Translations under genes and position numbers: made by a program
Part shown: one piece after another, positions 1-6,997 of the stretch
Numbering within the stretch: position 1 is the stretch's first letter
How the letters are laid out: each line of letters begins with the position of its first letter
Assembly: GCF_016741855.1 (NCBI RefSeq)
Contig: NZ_JAERRH010000003.1
Location: 310,001 to 374,000, forward strand
Direction of reading: 5' to 3'
Source of the DNA: Streptomyces musisoli
Lineage (GTDB): Bacteria; Actinomycetota; Actinomycetes; Streptomycetales; Streptomycetaceae
DNA: 64,000 nt
Notes under the pieces: model-generated
The model's database searches: none
What the model saw: only the letters and a program-made list of their open reading frames with translations
What the model was told of the DNA's origin: nothing

Positions 1-184
1 CGGAGAGCTGGGCGACCTCCTCCCGGCGCAGTCCGGGCGTACGCCGGCGGGCACCGCGCGGCAGCCCCACCTGCTCCGGCGTGATGCGTTCGCGCCGGCT
101 GCGCAGAAACGCGGCCAGCTCGTGCCGGCGGATCTCCGCGCCCTGGGCCGGCTGCGGCGAGGTCTCCTGGGCCGTGGTCGTCAT
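1..184 (-). CDS. MmyB-type XRE-family transcriptional regulator (N-terminal part; gene runs off the window)
   Basis: Only the first 61 codons lie in the window; translation starts at the ATG at 184 on the reverse strand. The visible part reads as the opening of the helix-turn-helix domain: an ELAAFLRSRRERI stretch, then RRRTPGLRREEVAQL, a hallmark of the large actinobacterial family with an N-terminal HTH_31 and a C-terminal MmyB-like ligand domain. It is divergent from an MFS exporter at 503, the usual partner, so it probably controls that gene through the repeated sites between them. Family assignment is secure; ligand and target are inferred. Confidence 0.85.
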   Translation of the reverse strand, partial: MTTTAQETSPQPAQGAEIRRHELAAFLRSRRERITPEQVGLPRGARRRTPGLRREEVAQLS

Positions 185-211
185 ACGCCCAGGGTGCCGC
201 GCCGGCCAGGC

Positions 212-262
212 TGTTGCCAGGTGTTTCCGGTACCAGGACAAGGATGCCCCACCACCAGGCTG
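212..262. promoter_or_regulatory. Candidate operator, copy 1 of a duplicated element in the regulator/MFS intergenic region
   Basis: This stretch and 429-479 align base for base: both start TGTTGCC, contain TACCAGGA 20 bases in, and end ACCAGGCTG. In both copies the two CCAGG pentamers lie exactly 22 bp (two helical turns) apart, at 233 and 255 here. Copy 1 is close to the regulator start (184). A binding site for that regulator is an inference from placement. Confidence 0.5.
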
Positions 263-428
263 TGAGCCCGCGAGGGGAAGGAATCGGACGTTCCGGGGCG
301 AGATGCAGCCGGACGGGAACGCCGGAGCCGGGAAGACCGCCCTACCGGCACGGCCGGACGTCCCGGCCGGCCCGGGACACGGCGGCCCCCGGCGGAGGAC
401 CGCTGCCCGCCACCCAGGTGCCGGACCC

Positions 429-479
429 TGTTGCCGGGTAGTTCTTCTACCAGGAGAAGAACACTCTGGTACCAGGCTG
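429..479. promoter_or_regulatory. Candidate operator, copy 2, in front of the MFS gene
   Basis: Second copy of the element at 212-262, with CCAGG pentamers at 450 and 472, again 22 bp apart. It contains the perfect 10-bp palindrome CTGGTACCAG (466-475) and ends about 24 bp before the MFS start. The rest of the 318-bp intergenic stretch (185-502) holds a small perfect hairpin (GTCCCGG 360-366 / CCGGGAC 372-378) and no convincing gene. Confidence 0.5.
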
Positions 480-502
480 AGCACTGCCGCAGGCTCGGGG
501 GC

Positions 503-1930
503 ATGAGTGAAACCGTCACCGTCCCCGCCGTCCGGACGACGGCCGCACCGCCCGCGCTCGGCGGGCCCGGGCTGTTCACCGTCCTGCTCGCCGCGGCGCT
601 GCCGCTGGTCGACTTCTTCATCGTCAACGTGGCCCTGCCGGCCATCGGCACCGACCTCGCCGCGGGCGAGGCCGTGCTGGAGCTGGTCGTCGCCGGGTAC
701 GGGCTCGCGTACGCCGTGCTGCTCGTGCTCGGCGGGCGGCTCGGCGACCTGTTCGGCCGGCGGCGGATGTTCCTCGGCGGGATGGCCGCCTTCGGACTCA
801 CCTCGCTGGCCTGCGGACTCGCGCCCGGCGCCTGGAGCCTGGTCGCGGCCCGGGTCGCACAGGGCGCCGCGGCCGCCGCGATGCTGCCGCAGGTCCTCGC
901 CACCATCCAGGCCGCCACGAGCGGCACGCGCCGGGCGAAGGCCATGAGCCTGTACGGCGCCACGGCCGGGCTGGCCATGGTGGCCGGGCAGATCCTCGGC
1001 GGGGTGCTGGTCGCCGCCGATGTCGCCGGGACCGGATGGCGGGCGATCTTCCTCGTCAACGTGCCGGTGGTGGTGCTGGGGCTCGTGCTCGCCGTGCGGT
1101 TCGTGCCGGAGACGCGGTCGCAGCGCCCGGAGCCCGTCGACGGGCCGGGCACGGCGCTGCTCGCGCTGTCCCTGCTGACGCTGCTCGCGCCGCTCACCGA
1201 GGGCCGGGCGGCCGGCTGGCCGCTGTGGACCTGGCTGTCGCTGGCCGCGTTCCCGTTCGCCGTGGCCGCGTTCTGGACGGTGGAGCGGCGGGCGGACCGG
1301 GCGGGGCGGACCCCGCTGGTGCCGCCGAGCCTGTTCCGGGTGCCGTCCATGCGGCACGGCCTGGAGCTGATCGTGCCGTTCTCCATCGGGTTCAGCGGGT
1401 TCATGTTCGTGATAGCGCTGGCGCTCCAGCAGGGCGCCCGGCTCGGCCCGGTGCCGGCCGGACTCGCGCTCGCGCCGATGGCCGTGGTGTTCCTGTTCGT
1501 CTCGCTCGTCGGTCCCCGGCTGATCACCCGCTACGGCACCCGGGTGGTCACCGCCGGATCCGTCCTCCAGGGCGTGGGCGTGCTGCTGATCGTGCTGGCC
1601 GTCTGGCGGGACTGGCCGCACCTGGGCTTCGGCCCGCTGCTGCCGGGCGCGGCCGTGGCCGGTGCCGGTCAGGCGCTGCAACTGCCCAACGTGATGCGGA
1701 TCGTGATGTCCGAGGTACCGCCCGCGCGCGCCGGCGTCGGCAGCGGGGTGATGATCACGACCCAGCAGTCGGCGCTGGCCCTGGGCGTGGCCACGCTGGG
1801 CACCCTGTTCCTGACCCTCGTGCCGCACCTGGGCATGCGGGACGCGCTGGTCGGCACGCTGCTGGTGCAGCTGGTCGGGATCGTGCTGACCGGCCTGCTG
1901 AGCCTGCGGCTGCCCCGGACGGTCGGCTGA
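503..1930 (+). CDS. MFS drug/metabolite exporter (DHA2-like)
   Basis: The 475-aa membrane protein has a run of hydrophobic segments covering almost the whole length. It carries the MFS motif A GRLGDLFGRRR (residues 78-88) in the cytoplasmic loop after the second segment, and a DFFIVNVALPAI first helix typical of the 14-helix DHA2 exporters. I chose the ATG at 503, because the in-frame GTG/TTG codons further upstream lie inside the repeated operator. The divergent MmyB-type regulator gene (start 184) suggests substrate-inducible export. The substrate cannot be read from sequence. Confidence 0.85.
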   Translation: MSETVTVPAVRTTAAPPALGGPGLFTVLLAAALPLVDFFIVNVALPAIGTDLAAGEAVLELVVAGYGLAYAVLLVLGGRLGDLFGRRRMFLGGMAAFGLTSLACGLAPGAWSLVAARVAQGAAAAAMLPQVLATIQAATSGTRRAKAMSLYGATAGLAMVAGQILGGVLVAADVAGTGWRAIFLVNVPVVVLGLVLAVRFVPETRSQRPEPVDGPGTALLALSLLTLLAPLTEGRAAGWPLWTWLSLAAFPFAVAAFWTVERRADRAGRTPLVPPSLFRVPSMRHGLELIVPFSIGFSGFMFVIALALQQGARLGPVPAGLALAPMAVVFLFVSLVGPRLITRYGTRVVTAGSVLQGVGVLLIVLAVWRDWPHLGFGPLLPGAAVAGAGQALQLPNVMRIVMSEVPPARAGVGSGVMITTQQSALALGVATLGTLFLTLVPHLGMRDALVGTLLVQLVGIVLTGLLSLRLPRTVG

Positions 1931-1949
1931 TCCCGCCCCCGCGCCCCGA

Positions 1950-1972
1950 CCGGCTCGGCGCGCGGGAGCCGG
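1950..1972 (+). terminator. Hairpin after the MFS gene
   Basis: CCGGCTC (1950-1956) pairs with GAGCCGG (1966-1972) across a 9-base loop, starting 20 bp after the stop codon. There is no T-run, as is usual in this genus. Modest support. Confidence 0.4.
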
Positions 1973-2125
1973 GCCGCGGCCCCGGGTGACGCACAGAACC
2001 ACCGGCACCCCCGCCGACCTGCGGTTTCGATGGCGGTTGCGCGGTGTTCCGGCCCGTCCCGAGTGGCCGCCCGGCCGGACCCGGTCCAGCCTGGGAAAGG
2101 TTCATCGAGCGACGGGAGACGAAAC

Positions 2126-2605
2126 ATGACCTCCGTACTCCGCCATCGATACGGCCGTGCGATCGGCTCCGGCACCCTCTGCGTGGCGCTGCTGTCCGGC
2201 GGGACGGCCGGTGCCTTCGCCGCGAGCCCGAGCCCGAGCCCGTCGGGCAACGGGAGCGCCAGCCCCACCGGCACCGAGAGCCCGAGCCCCAAGGGCACCG
2301 CGAGCCCGAGCCCCACGGGCAAGACCTCGATCACCGCCACCCCCGGCAAGTCCTCGGTGAAGGCCGGTTCCATGGTGACGTTCACCGGGCGCACCAAGGG
2401 CCTGAAGGTCGGCAGCCCGCTGGTGCTCCAGCACGAGAAGAACGGCAAGTGGACGGCCCTGAAGGCGACCGCCAAGGTCAAGACGGGCAACTCCTACGCC
2501 CTCGTGGCCAAGCTGAACGACAAGGGCACCCAGCACCTGCGGGTCGCGAGCGCGACCAAGGAGGGGAAGGTCCACTCGCCCACCGTCACCGTGACGGTGA
2601 ACTGA
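2126..2605 (+). CDS. Small secreted protein with Ser/Pro-rich linker and Ig-like domain
   Basis: 159 aa. Residues 1-32 form a Sec signal peptide (positive N-end, hydrophobic core, AFA-A cleavage). A low-complexity linker follows, built of repeated ASPSPSPSG/TESPSPKG-like units. The remaining ~90 residues are beta-rich, beginning KTSITATPGKSSVKAGSMVT and ending in alternating Thr-Val, which looks like a bacterial Ig-like fold. The start is ATG 2126 with GGGAGACG just upstream. The last 20 bp overlap the end of the convergent TetR gene. It is probably exported to the envelope; binding partner unknown. Confidence 0.75.
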   Translation: MTSVLRHRYGRAIGSGTLCVALLSGGTAGAFAASPSPSPSGNGSASPTGTESPSPKGTASPSPTGKTSITATPGKSSVKAGSMVTFTGRTKGLKVGSPLVLQHEKNGKWTALKATAKVKTGNSYALVAKLNDKGTQHLRVASATKEGKVHSPTVTVTVN

Positions 2606-3185
2606 GCCCCCGCACCAGCAGGTCCACCACGGCCGTGAACTCCTCGTCGATGCCCGGGGCGGTCCACTCCCTGGCGTAGCAGGGGTCGTGGAAGCGGCCG
2701 GTGGCCTGGAAGACGGCCCGGGCCGCGGCGGCCGGGTCGGGCACCGAGAAGTCGCCCGACCCGGCCCCCGCCGTGATGATCCGGGTGAGCTGGCCGGTCA
2801 GATCGGCTATGTGCTCGAAGACCACGCCCCCGAGTTCGTCGGTGAGCACGGTGTAGGTGGCGAACAGCTCCGGGTCGTCGCCCGCCTTGTGCCGCTTGGC
2901 GGCGAAGAGGGCGGCGAGCCAGTCGCGCAGCCGCTGCCGCGGGTCGCGGTCCTCGGCGTCGACGATCCCGGCGAGCCTCAGCGAGGTCCGGTCCAGCCAG
3001 CGCTTGGTGACCGCCTCGCGCAGCGCCGCCTTGGTGCGGAAGTGCCGGTAGACGCTGCCGTGGCTGACGCCGAGCGCGCGGGCCACGTCGACCACGGTGG
3101 CCTTGGCCGGGCCGTGCCGGCGCAGCACCTCCTCGGTGGCTTCGAGGATGCGCTCGGCGGTCAGGGTCTCGCTGGTCGGTGGCAT
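2586..3185 (-). CDS. TetR-family transcriptional regulator
   Basis: 199 aa. The N-terminal TetR helix-turn-helix is clear at about residues 30-50 (TVVDVARALGVSHGSVYRHF), followed by an all-helical ligand/dimer domain. It is read after the aldo/keto reductase gene, 25 bp downstream of that gene's stop, so the two are likely one operon. A perfect 22-bp inverted repeat typical of TetR operators sits in front of the reductase, which suggests the regulator represses its own operon. The ligand is unknown. Confidence 0.9.
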   Translation of the reverse strand: MPPTSETLTAERILEATEEVLRRHGPAKATVVDVARALGVSHGSVYRHFRTKAALREAVTKRWLDRTSLRLAGIVDAEDRDPRQRLRDWLAALFAAKRHKAGDDPELFATYTVLTDELGGVVFEHIADLTGQLTRIITAGAGSGDFSVPDPAAAARAVFQATGRFHDPCYAREWTAPGIDEEFTAVVDLLVRGLSSPSR

Positions 3186-3210
3186 GACTAGACGGTACCC
3201 GGCACCGGGA

Positions 3211-4221
3211 TCAGCGCTCGCTGTCCAGGTGTGCCATCTGCATCGCCGGATAGCGGTCGCCGGCCGCCGCGTCCGCCGGGACCGCCTCCTCGATCGCCGT
3301 CAGGTCGGCCTCGTCCAGGGTGACGTCCAGGGCGCCCAGCGACTCGTCCAGCCGCTCGCGGGTGCGGGCGCCGACCAGCGGCACGATGTCCTCGCCGCGG
3401 GAGAGCACCCAGGCGATGGCGATCCGGGCGACGGTGACGCCCTTCCGCTCGGCGATCTTGCGCAGGGCCTCGACCAGGTTCAGGTTGTGCTGGAGGTTCT
3501 CACCCTGGAAGCGGGGCGAGTGGGCGCGGAAGTCGGTGGGGGCCAGCTGCCGGTCGCGGGCGAAGTGGCCGGAGATCAGGCCGCGGGAGAGCACGCCGTA
3601 GGCGGTGATGCCGATGCCCAGCTCGCGGGTGACCGGAAGGATCTCCCGTTCGATGCCCCGCGAGATCAGCGAGTACTCGATCTGGAGGTCGGCGACCGGG
3701 GCGGTGGCGGCGGCCCGCCGGATGGTCTCGGCGCCGACCTCGCTCAGGCCGACGTGCCGGACGTGTCCCTTCTCGATCAGCTCGGAGATCGCGCCGACGG
3801 TCTCCTCGATCGGCACGTCCGGGTCGAGCCGCGCGATCCGGTAGACGTCGATGTGGTCGACGCCGAGGCGCTGGAGCGAGTAGGCGGCGAAGTTCCTGAC
3901 GGCGGCGGGCCGGCCGTCAAAGCCGCTCCAGTTGCCGTCCGGGTCACGCAGGGCGCCGAACTTGACGCTGGTCAGGGCCTTTTCACGGAGGGCGGCGGGC
4001 GCGGTGCGCAGGGCCTCGCCGATGAGCATCTCGTTGTGGCCCATCGCGTAGAAGTCGCCGGTGTCCAGCAGCGTCACGCCCGCGTCCAGGGCGGCGTGGA
4101 TCGTCGCGACGGACTCCGCGCGGTCGGCGTCGCCGTACAGCGCGGACATGCCCATGCAGCCGAGGCCGAGGGCGGAGACACGGGGGCCGGTGGTTCCGAG
4201 GGTTCGGGTTCGCATCGTCAT
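3211..4221 (-). CDS. Aldo/keto reductase family protein, atypical active site
   Basis: 336 aa, a single TIM-barrel domain of the AKR family, expected to use NADPH in the cytoplasm. From the start at 4221 (ATG after GAGGG), the family positions Asp53, Tyr58 (LLDTGDFYAMGHNE) and Lys87 (TSVKFG) are present. The site that normally carries the catalytic His, in the stretch before DPDVPIEETVG, reads YRIARLDP: Ala130 replaces His. This pattern occurs in a subgroup of actinobacterial AKRs, so activity may be altered rather than lost. First gene of an operon with the TetR regulator. Confidence 0.85.
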   Translation of the reverse strand: MTMRTRTLGTTGPRVSALGLGCMGMSALYGDADRAESVATIHAALDAGVTLLDTGDFYAMGHNEMLIGEALRTAPAALREKALTSVKFGALRDPDGNWSGFDGRPAAVRNFAAYSLQRLGVDHIDVYRIARLDPDVPIEETVGAISELIEKGHVRHVGLSEVGAETIRRAAATAPVADLQIEYSLISRGIEREILPVTRELGIGITAYGVLSRGLISGHFARDRQLAPTDFRAHSPRFQGENLQHNLNLVEALRKIAERKGVTVARIAIAWVLSRGEDIVPLVGARTRERLDESLGALDVTLDEADLTAIEEAVPADAAAGDRYPAMQMAHLDSER

Positions 4222-4243
4222 GCCCTCAGCCTGACATGACAGC

Positions 4244-4265
4244 TGACAGATTTCAATATCTGTCA
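4244..4265. promoter_or_regulatory. Candidate TetR operator of the reductase-TetR operon
   Basis: Perfect inverted repeat TGACAGAT (4244-4251), 6-bp A/T-rich spacer, ATCTGTCA (4258-4265), 23 bp before the reductase start. Two further TGACA direct copies (4232, 4237) lie between it and the start codon. Arm length and spacing are typical of TetR-family sites. Confidence 0.65.
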
Positions 4266-4292
4266 TTCCATCTTCGCCACTCCCGCTTCAGA

Positions 4293-4329
4293 ACTGGTCC
4301 AGACCTATTGACGAAAGGTCTGGACCAGA
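4293..4329. promoter_or_regulatory. Pair of DasR-type sites (dre) around a -35 box of the chitinase promoter
   Basis: ACTGGTCCAGACCT (4293-4306) and AGGTCTGGACCAGA (4316-4329) each match the known DasR element (ACTGGTCTAGACCACT-like). Together they form a perfect 12-bp inverted repeat with a 9-bp spacer. The spacer holds TTGACG (4308-4313), a good -35 box. A weak -10 (CACTGT, 4331-4336) follows at 17 bp. Control by N-acetylglucosamine through DasR is established for Streptomyces chitinases; here it is inferred from the sites. Confidence 0.75.
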
Positions 4330-4399
4330 GCACTGTGCATGGGAGCACCGAGATCTGTCATGCCTACGACACCTCGCCGATCCCCCACCGGGAGGCCCG

Positions 4400-5452
4400 A
4401 TGCTCCGCCGCACCCTGCGCCTGCTCACCGCCGCCCTGACCACCGCCGTCCTCGCCCCGCTCGCGATCGCCGCCGCGCCCGCCGCCTCCGCCGCCGACAC
4501 CTGCGCGGTGAAATCACGGCCCGCGGGCAAGGTGCTCCAGGGCTACTGGGAGAACTGGGACGGCTCCGCCAACGGCGTCCACCCGCCCTTCGGCTGGACC
4601 CCGATCACCGACGCACGCATCCCCGCCCACGGCTACAACGTGCTCAACGCCGCCTTCCCGGTGATCCGCTCCGACGGCACGGCCCTGTGGGAGGACGGCA
4701 TGGACGCCGGCGTGAAGGTGGCCACGCCCGCCGAGATGTGCGCGGCCAAGGCGTCCGGCCAGACGATCCTGCTCTCCATCGGGGGCGCGGCGGCCGGCAT
4801 CGACCTGTCGTCCTCGTCCGTCGCCGACCGGTTCGTGGCGACGATCGTCCCGATCCTGAAGAAGTACAACTTCGACGGCATCGACATCGACATCGAGACG
4901 GGCCTGGTCGGCAGCGGGGACATCAGCCGGCCGTCCACGTCCCAGGCCAACCTGATCCGCATCATCGACGGGATCCTCGCGCAGATGCCGTCGAACTTCG
5001 GGCTGACGATGGCCCCCGAGACGGCCTACGTGACCGGCGGCAGCATCACCTACGGCTCGATCTGGGGCGCCTACCTGCCGATCGTCAAGAAGTACGCGGA
5101 CAACGGCCGCCTGTGGTGGCTGAACATGCAGTACTACAACGGCAGCATGTACGGCTGCTCCGGCGACTCCTACTCGGCCGGCACCGTGCAGGGCTTCACC
5201 GCGCAGACCGACTGCCTGAACAAGGGCCTGGTGGTCCAGGGCACGACGGTCAGGGTGCCGTACGACAAGCAGGTCCCCGGTCTGCCCGCCCAGCCCGGCG
5301 CGGGCGGCGGCTACATGTCCCCGTCCCTCGTCTCCCAGGCGTGGCGGCACTACGGCACCTCGCTCAAGGGCCTGATGACCTGGTCCGTCAACTGGGACGG
5401 CGCGAAGAACTGGACCTTCGGCGACAACGTCAGGGCGCTCCAGGGACGCTGA
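4400..5452 (+). CDS. Secreted family 18 chitinase
   Basis: 350 aa. The signal peptide is residues 1-32 (double Arg, long hydrophobic core, ASAAD). A single GH18 catalytic barrel follows: SIGG at 126-129 and the signature DGIDIDIE at 159-166, with Glu166 as the proton donor and Asp162/Asp164 in place. No chitin-binding or fibronectin domain is visible, so it is shorter than the multidomain chitinases of the genus. It would cleave chitin outside the cell. The two DasR sites in front fit induction by chitin breakdown products. The GH18 assignment is secure. Confidence 0.93.
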   Translation: MLRRTLRLLTAALTTAVLAPLAIAAAPAASAADTCAVKSRPAGKVLQGYWENWDGSANGVHPPFGWTPITDARIPAHGYNVLNAAFPVIRSDGTALWEDGMDAGVKVATPAEMCAAKASGQTILLSIGGAAAGIDLSSSSVADRFVATIVPILKKYNFDGIDIDIETGLVGSGDISRPSTSQANLIRIIDGILAQMPSNFGLTMAPETAYVTGGSITYGSIWGAYLPIVKKYADNGRLWWLNMQYYNGSMYGCSGDSYSAGTVQGFTAQTDCLNKGLVVQGTTVRVPYDKQVPGLPAQPGAGGGYMSPSLVSQAWRHYGTSLKGLMTWSVNWDGAKNWTFGDNVRALQGR

Positions 5453-5495
5453 TCCGCCGGACGGCGAATCCTTTCGGGCGGCCCGTGCCTCTTAT

Positions 5496-5523
5496 GCCTG
5501 TACCGACAGCCGTCGGTACGGGC
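5496..5523. other. 12-bp inverted repeat between chitinase and sigma operon
   Basis: GCCTGTACCGAC (5496-5507), 4-base loop, GTCGGTACGGGC (5512-5523), with one T-G pair. It lies 44 bp after the chitinase stop and ends 2 bp before the AGGAGG of the next gene. It may be a chitinase terminator or an operator/5' hairpin of the sigma operon; position alone does not decide. Confidence 0.5.
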
Positions 5524-5536
5524 ACAGGAGGTTGTC

Positions 5537-5617
5537 GTGATCCTTGGTATCGGTATCGCCGTCGGCGTGGTGCTGCTGTGCACCTGCGTGCTCGCGGTCA
5601 AGCGGAGGGCGAGGTGA
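5537..5617 (+). CDS. 26-aa membrane peptide translationally coupled to the ECF sigma factor
   Basis: GTG start at 5537, exactly 5 bases after a perfect AGGAGG (5526-5531), the strongest Shine-Dalgarno in this neighbourhood. The peptide is about 20 hydrophobic residues (ILGIGIAVGVVLLCTC...) followed by a basic tail KRRAR, i.e. one membrane helix with the C-end inside. Two cysteines sit in the helix. Its TGA overlaps the GTG of the sigma gene as GTGA, so ribosomes finishing it can start the sigma factor. I know no family for it; it may act as a coupling leader, a membrane regulator, or both. Confidence 0.6.
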   Translation: MILGIGIAVGVVLLCTCVLAVKRRAR

Positions 5618-6210
5618 GCGTGACCGGCCCGGCCTGGCCCGGCGAGCAGCTGATCGTCGCCGCGCAGCGCGGTGACGTGGATTCGATCGCCGCGCTGGTG
5701 TCGGGCTCCCACCCGAACGTGCGGCGTTTCGCCCACGCCCTGTGCGCGACGCCGGAGGACGCCGAGGACGCGGCGCAGGAGGCCCTGATCATCCTGTACC
5801 GCAAGATCGGGATGCTGCGGGCCTCCGGGGCGCTGGCGTCGTGGATGTTCCGGATCGTCCGCAACGAGTGCCTGCGGCGCGCACGGACGACGACGCGGAC
5901 CCGGGCGGCACTGCCGGAGGCCGCCGTGGACGGCGCCGTCGACTCGGCCGAGGACGAGGTGCTGCGCCGCCTGGAGGCCGCCAGGGTGGCGGCGGCGGTC
6001 GCGGCCCTGCCGCCGGACCAGCGCATGGTGCTGGTCATGCGGGATCTGCAGGGCCACAGCGGGCGGGCGGTCGCCCATGCGCTGGGTCTCAGTACGCCGG
6101 CGATGAAGTCCCGCCTGCACCGCGCTCGCACGGCGGTCCGGCAAGCACTGAGCGCGTCGTCCGCCCCGGCCCCCAAGGAGAGCGACGGAGGAGAAGATGG
6201 CCGCCAGTAG
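5614..6210 (+). CDS. ECF-type RNA polymerase sigma factor
   Basis: 198 aa from GTG 5614 (a second in-frame GTG at 5620 is possible). The sigma region 2 helices occupy about residues 33-92 (FAHALCATPEDAEDAAQEAL, then ASWMFRIVRNECLRRAR). Region 4 occupies about 125-180 (LPPDQRMVLVMRDLQGHSG, then the HTH ALGLSTPAMKSRLHRAR). There is no region 1 or 3, as expected for group 4 sigma factors. The upstream peptide gene overlaps its start, and the downstream membrane-protein gene overlaps its last 14 bp, giving a tight three-gene operon. No classical zinc anti-sigma factor (HxxxCxxC) gene is adjacent. Confidence 0.9.
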   Translation: MSVTGPAWPGEQLIVAAQRGDVDSIAALVSGSHPNVRRFAHALCATPEDAEDAAQEALIILYRKIGMLRASGALASWMFRIVRNECLRRARTTTRTRAALPEAAVDGAVDSAEDEVLRRLEAARVAAAVAALPPDQRMVLVMRDLQGHSGRAVAHALGLSTPAMKSRLHRARTAVRQALSASSAPAPKESDGGEDGRQ

Positions 6211-6637
6211 GACCGAGGCCCCCGAAACGACGACCGACGGGAAGGGCGCGGACCTCGGAGCGACGACCGACGGGAAGACCGCGGACCCCCGAGCGACGGC
6301 CGACACTAGGACCGAGGCCCCCGAAACGACGGCCGGCGGGAAGGGCGCGGGCCTCGGAGCGACGGCCGGCGGGAAGGCTGTGGGCCGCGACTTCGCGAGC
6401 GCATCCCTGCCCCGGCATCTGGCGCGCGGGGCGCTGGGGTTCGGGGCGCTGGCCGCCTCGGTCGCCTGTGTTCCGGCGGTCGGTCCGATCAGTCTGGCGC
6501 TCCTGCCGGCCGGCCTGCTCGCGTTGCGCGGATGCCCGATGTGCTGGGCGATCGGACTGCTCCAGACCGTCTCCAGGGGCCGCCTCCAGCGCACCTGCAC
6601 GGACGACCACTGCGAACTGACCGTACGCCGCCCCTGA
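6197..6637 (+). CDS. Membrane protein with two Cys pairs, partner gene of the ECF sigma factor
   Basis: 146 aa. ATG at 6197 lies inside the sigma gene in another frame. Residues 5-27 and 38-60 are a near-identical hydrophilic repeat (RTEAPETTxxGKGAxLGATx), visible in DNA at 6209-6277 and 6308-6376, 99 bp apart. A hydrophobic region follows at about 77-125. The C-end has CPMC (113-116) and CTDDHC (134-139), on opposite sides of the last hydrophobic stretch. The cysteines suggest metal binding or a redox switch. Tight coupling makes it a candidate regulator of the sigma factor; I recognise no named family. Confidence 0.75.
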   Translation: MAASRTEAPETTTDGKGADLGATTDGKTADPRATADTRTEAPETTAGGKGAGLGATAGGKAVGRDFASASLPRHLARGALGFGALAASVACVPAVGPISLALLPAGLLALRGCPMCWAIGLLQTVSRGRLQRTCTDDHCELTVRRP

Positions 6638-6696
6638 ACACCACCACCGGCCACCCCGGGCGGCAGGCGGAGCCCCGAACCCCACGCACCGCCCGA

Positions 6697-6835
6697 CGGA
6701 CCCGAGCGGCAGGCCCCCACCTTGGCCGACCCGAGCGGCAGCCCGCACCAGAACGCCCACCCACCACCCCACGGACCCGAGCGGCAGGCCCCCACCCCGG
6801 CCGACCCGAGCGGCAGCCCGCACCAGAACGCCCAC
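6697..6835. repeat. 75-bp tandem repeat, two copies, in the glyS 3' intergenic region
   Basis: The 64-bp blocks 6697-6760 and 6772-6835 are nearly identical (CGGACCCGAGCGGCAGGCCC ... GAACGCCCAC), giving a 75-bp period. The stretch 6638-6997 has no convincing gene: every frame gives Pro/Arg-rich shadow peptides. It ends in a CCGACCGAGTCGGGTGG block (6914-6930) also found before dnaJ and the PfkB kinase. Confidence 0.75.
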
Positions 6836-6957
6836 TCCCCAGCCGACCGAGTCGGGCAGTCCGCCCGCCCGGTCGACCCCGGCGGCGCGGGCGCCAAAAC
6901 GCCCACCCACCAGCCGACCGAGTCGGGTGGTGGGTGGGCGGAGGTGCAAGGGGGCCC

Positions 6958-6972
6958 GGGGGCGGGGCCCCC
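6958..6972 (-). terminator. GC-rich hairpin after glyS
   Basis: GGGGGC (6958-6963), loop GGG, GCCCCC (6967-6972), with further flanking GGCCC/GGGCC pairing, 25 bp beyond the glyS stop on the reverse strand. Likely transcription terminator without a T-run. Confidence 0.6.
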
Positions 6973-6997
6973 GGGGGCCGCCGGTGCCGGCCGGGCG

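Noticed and set aside
214..441. Forward 75-codon frame between the regulator and the MFS gene
   Set aside because: Overlaps both candidate operators, has no ribosome site, and is Pro/Arg/Gly-rich as all shadows here.
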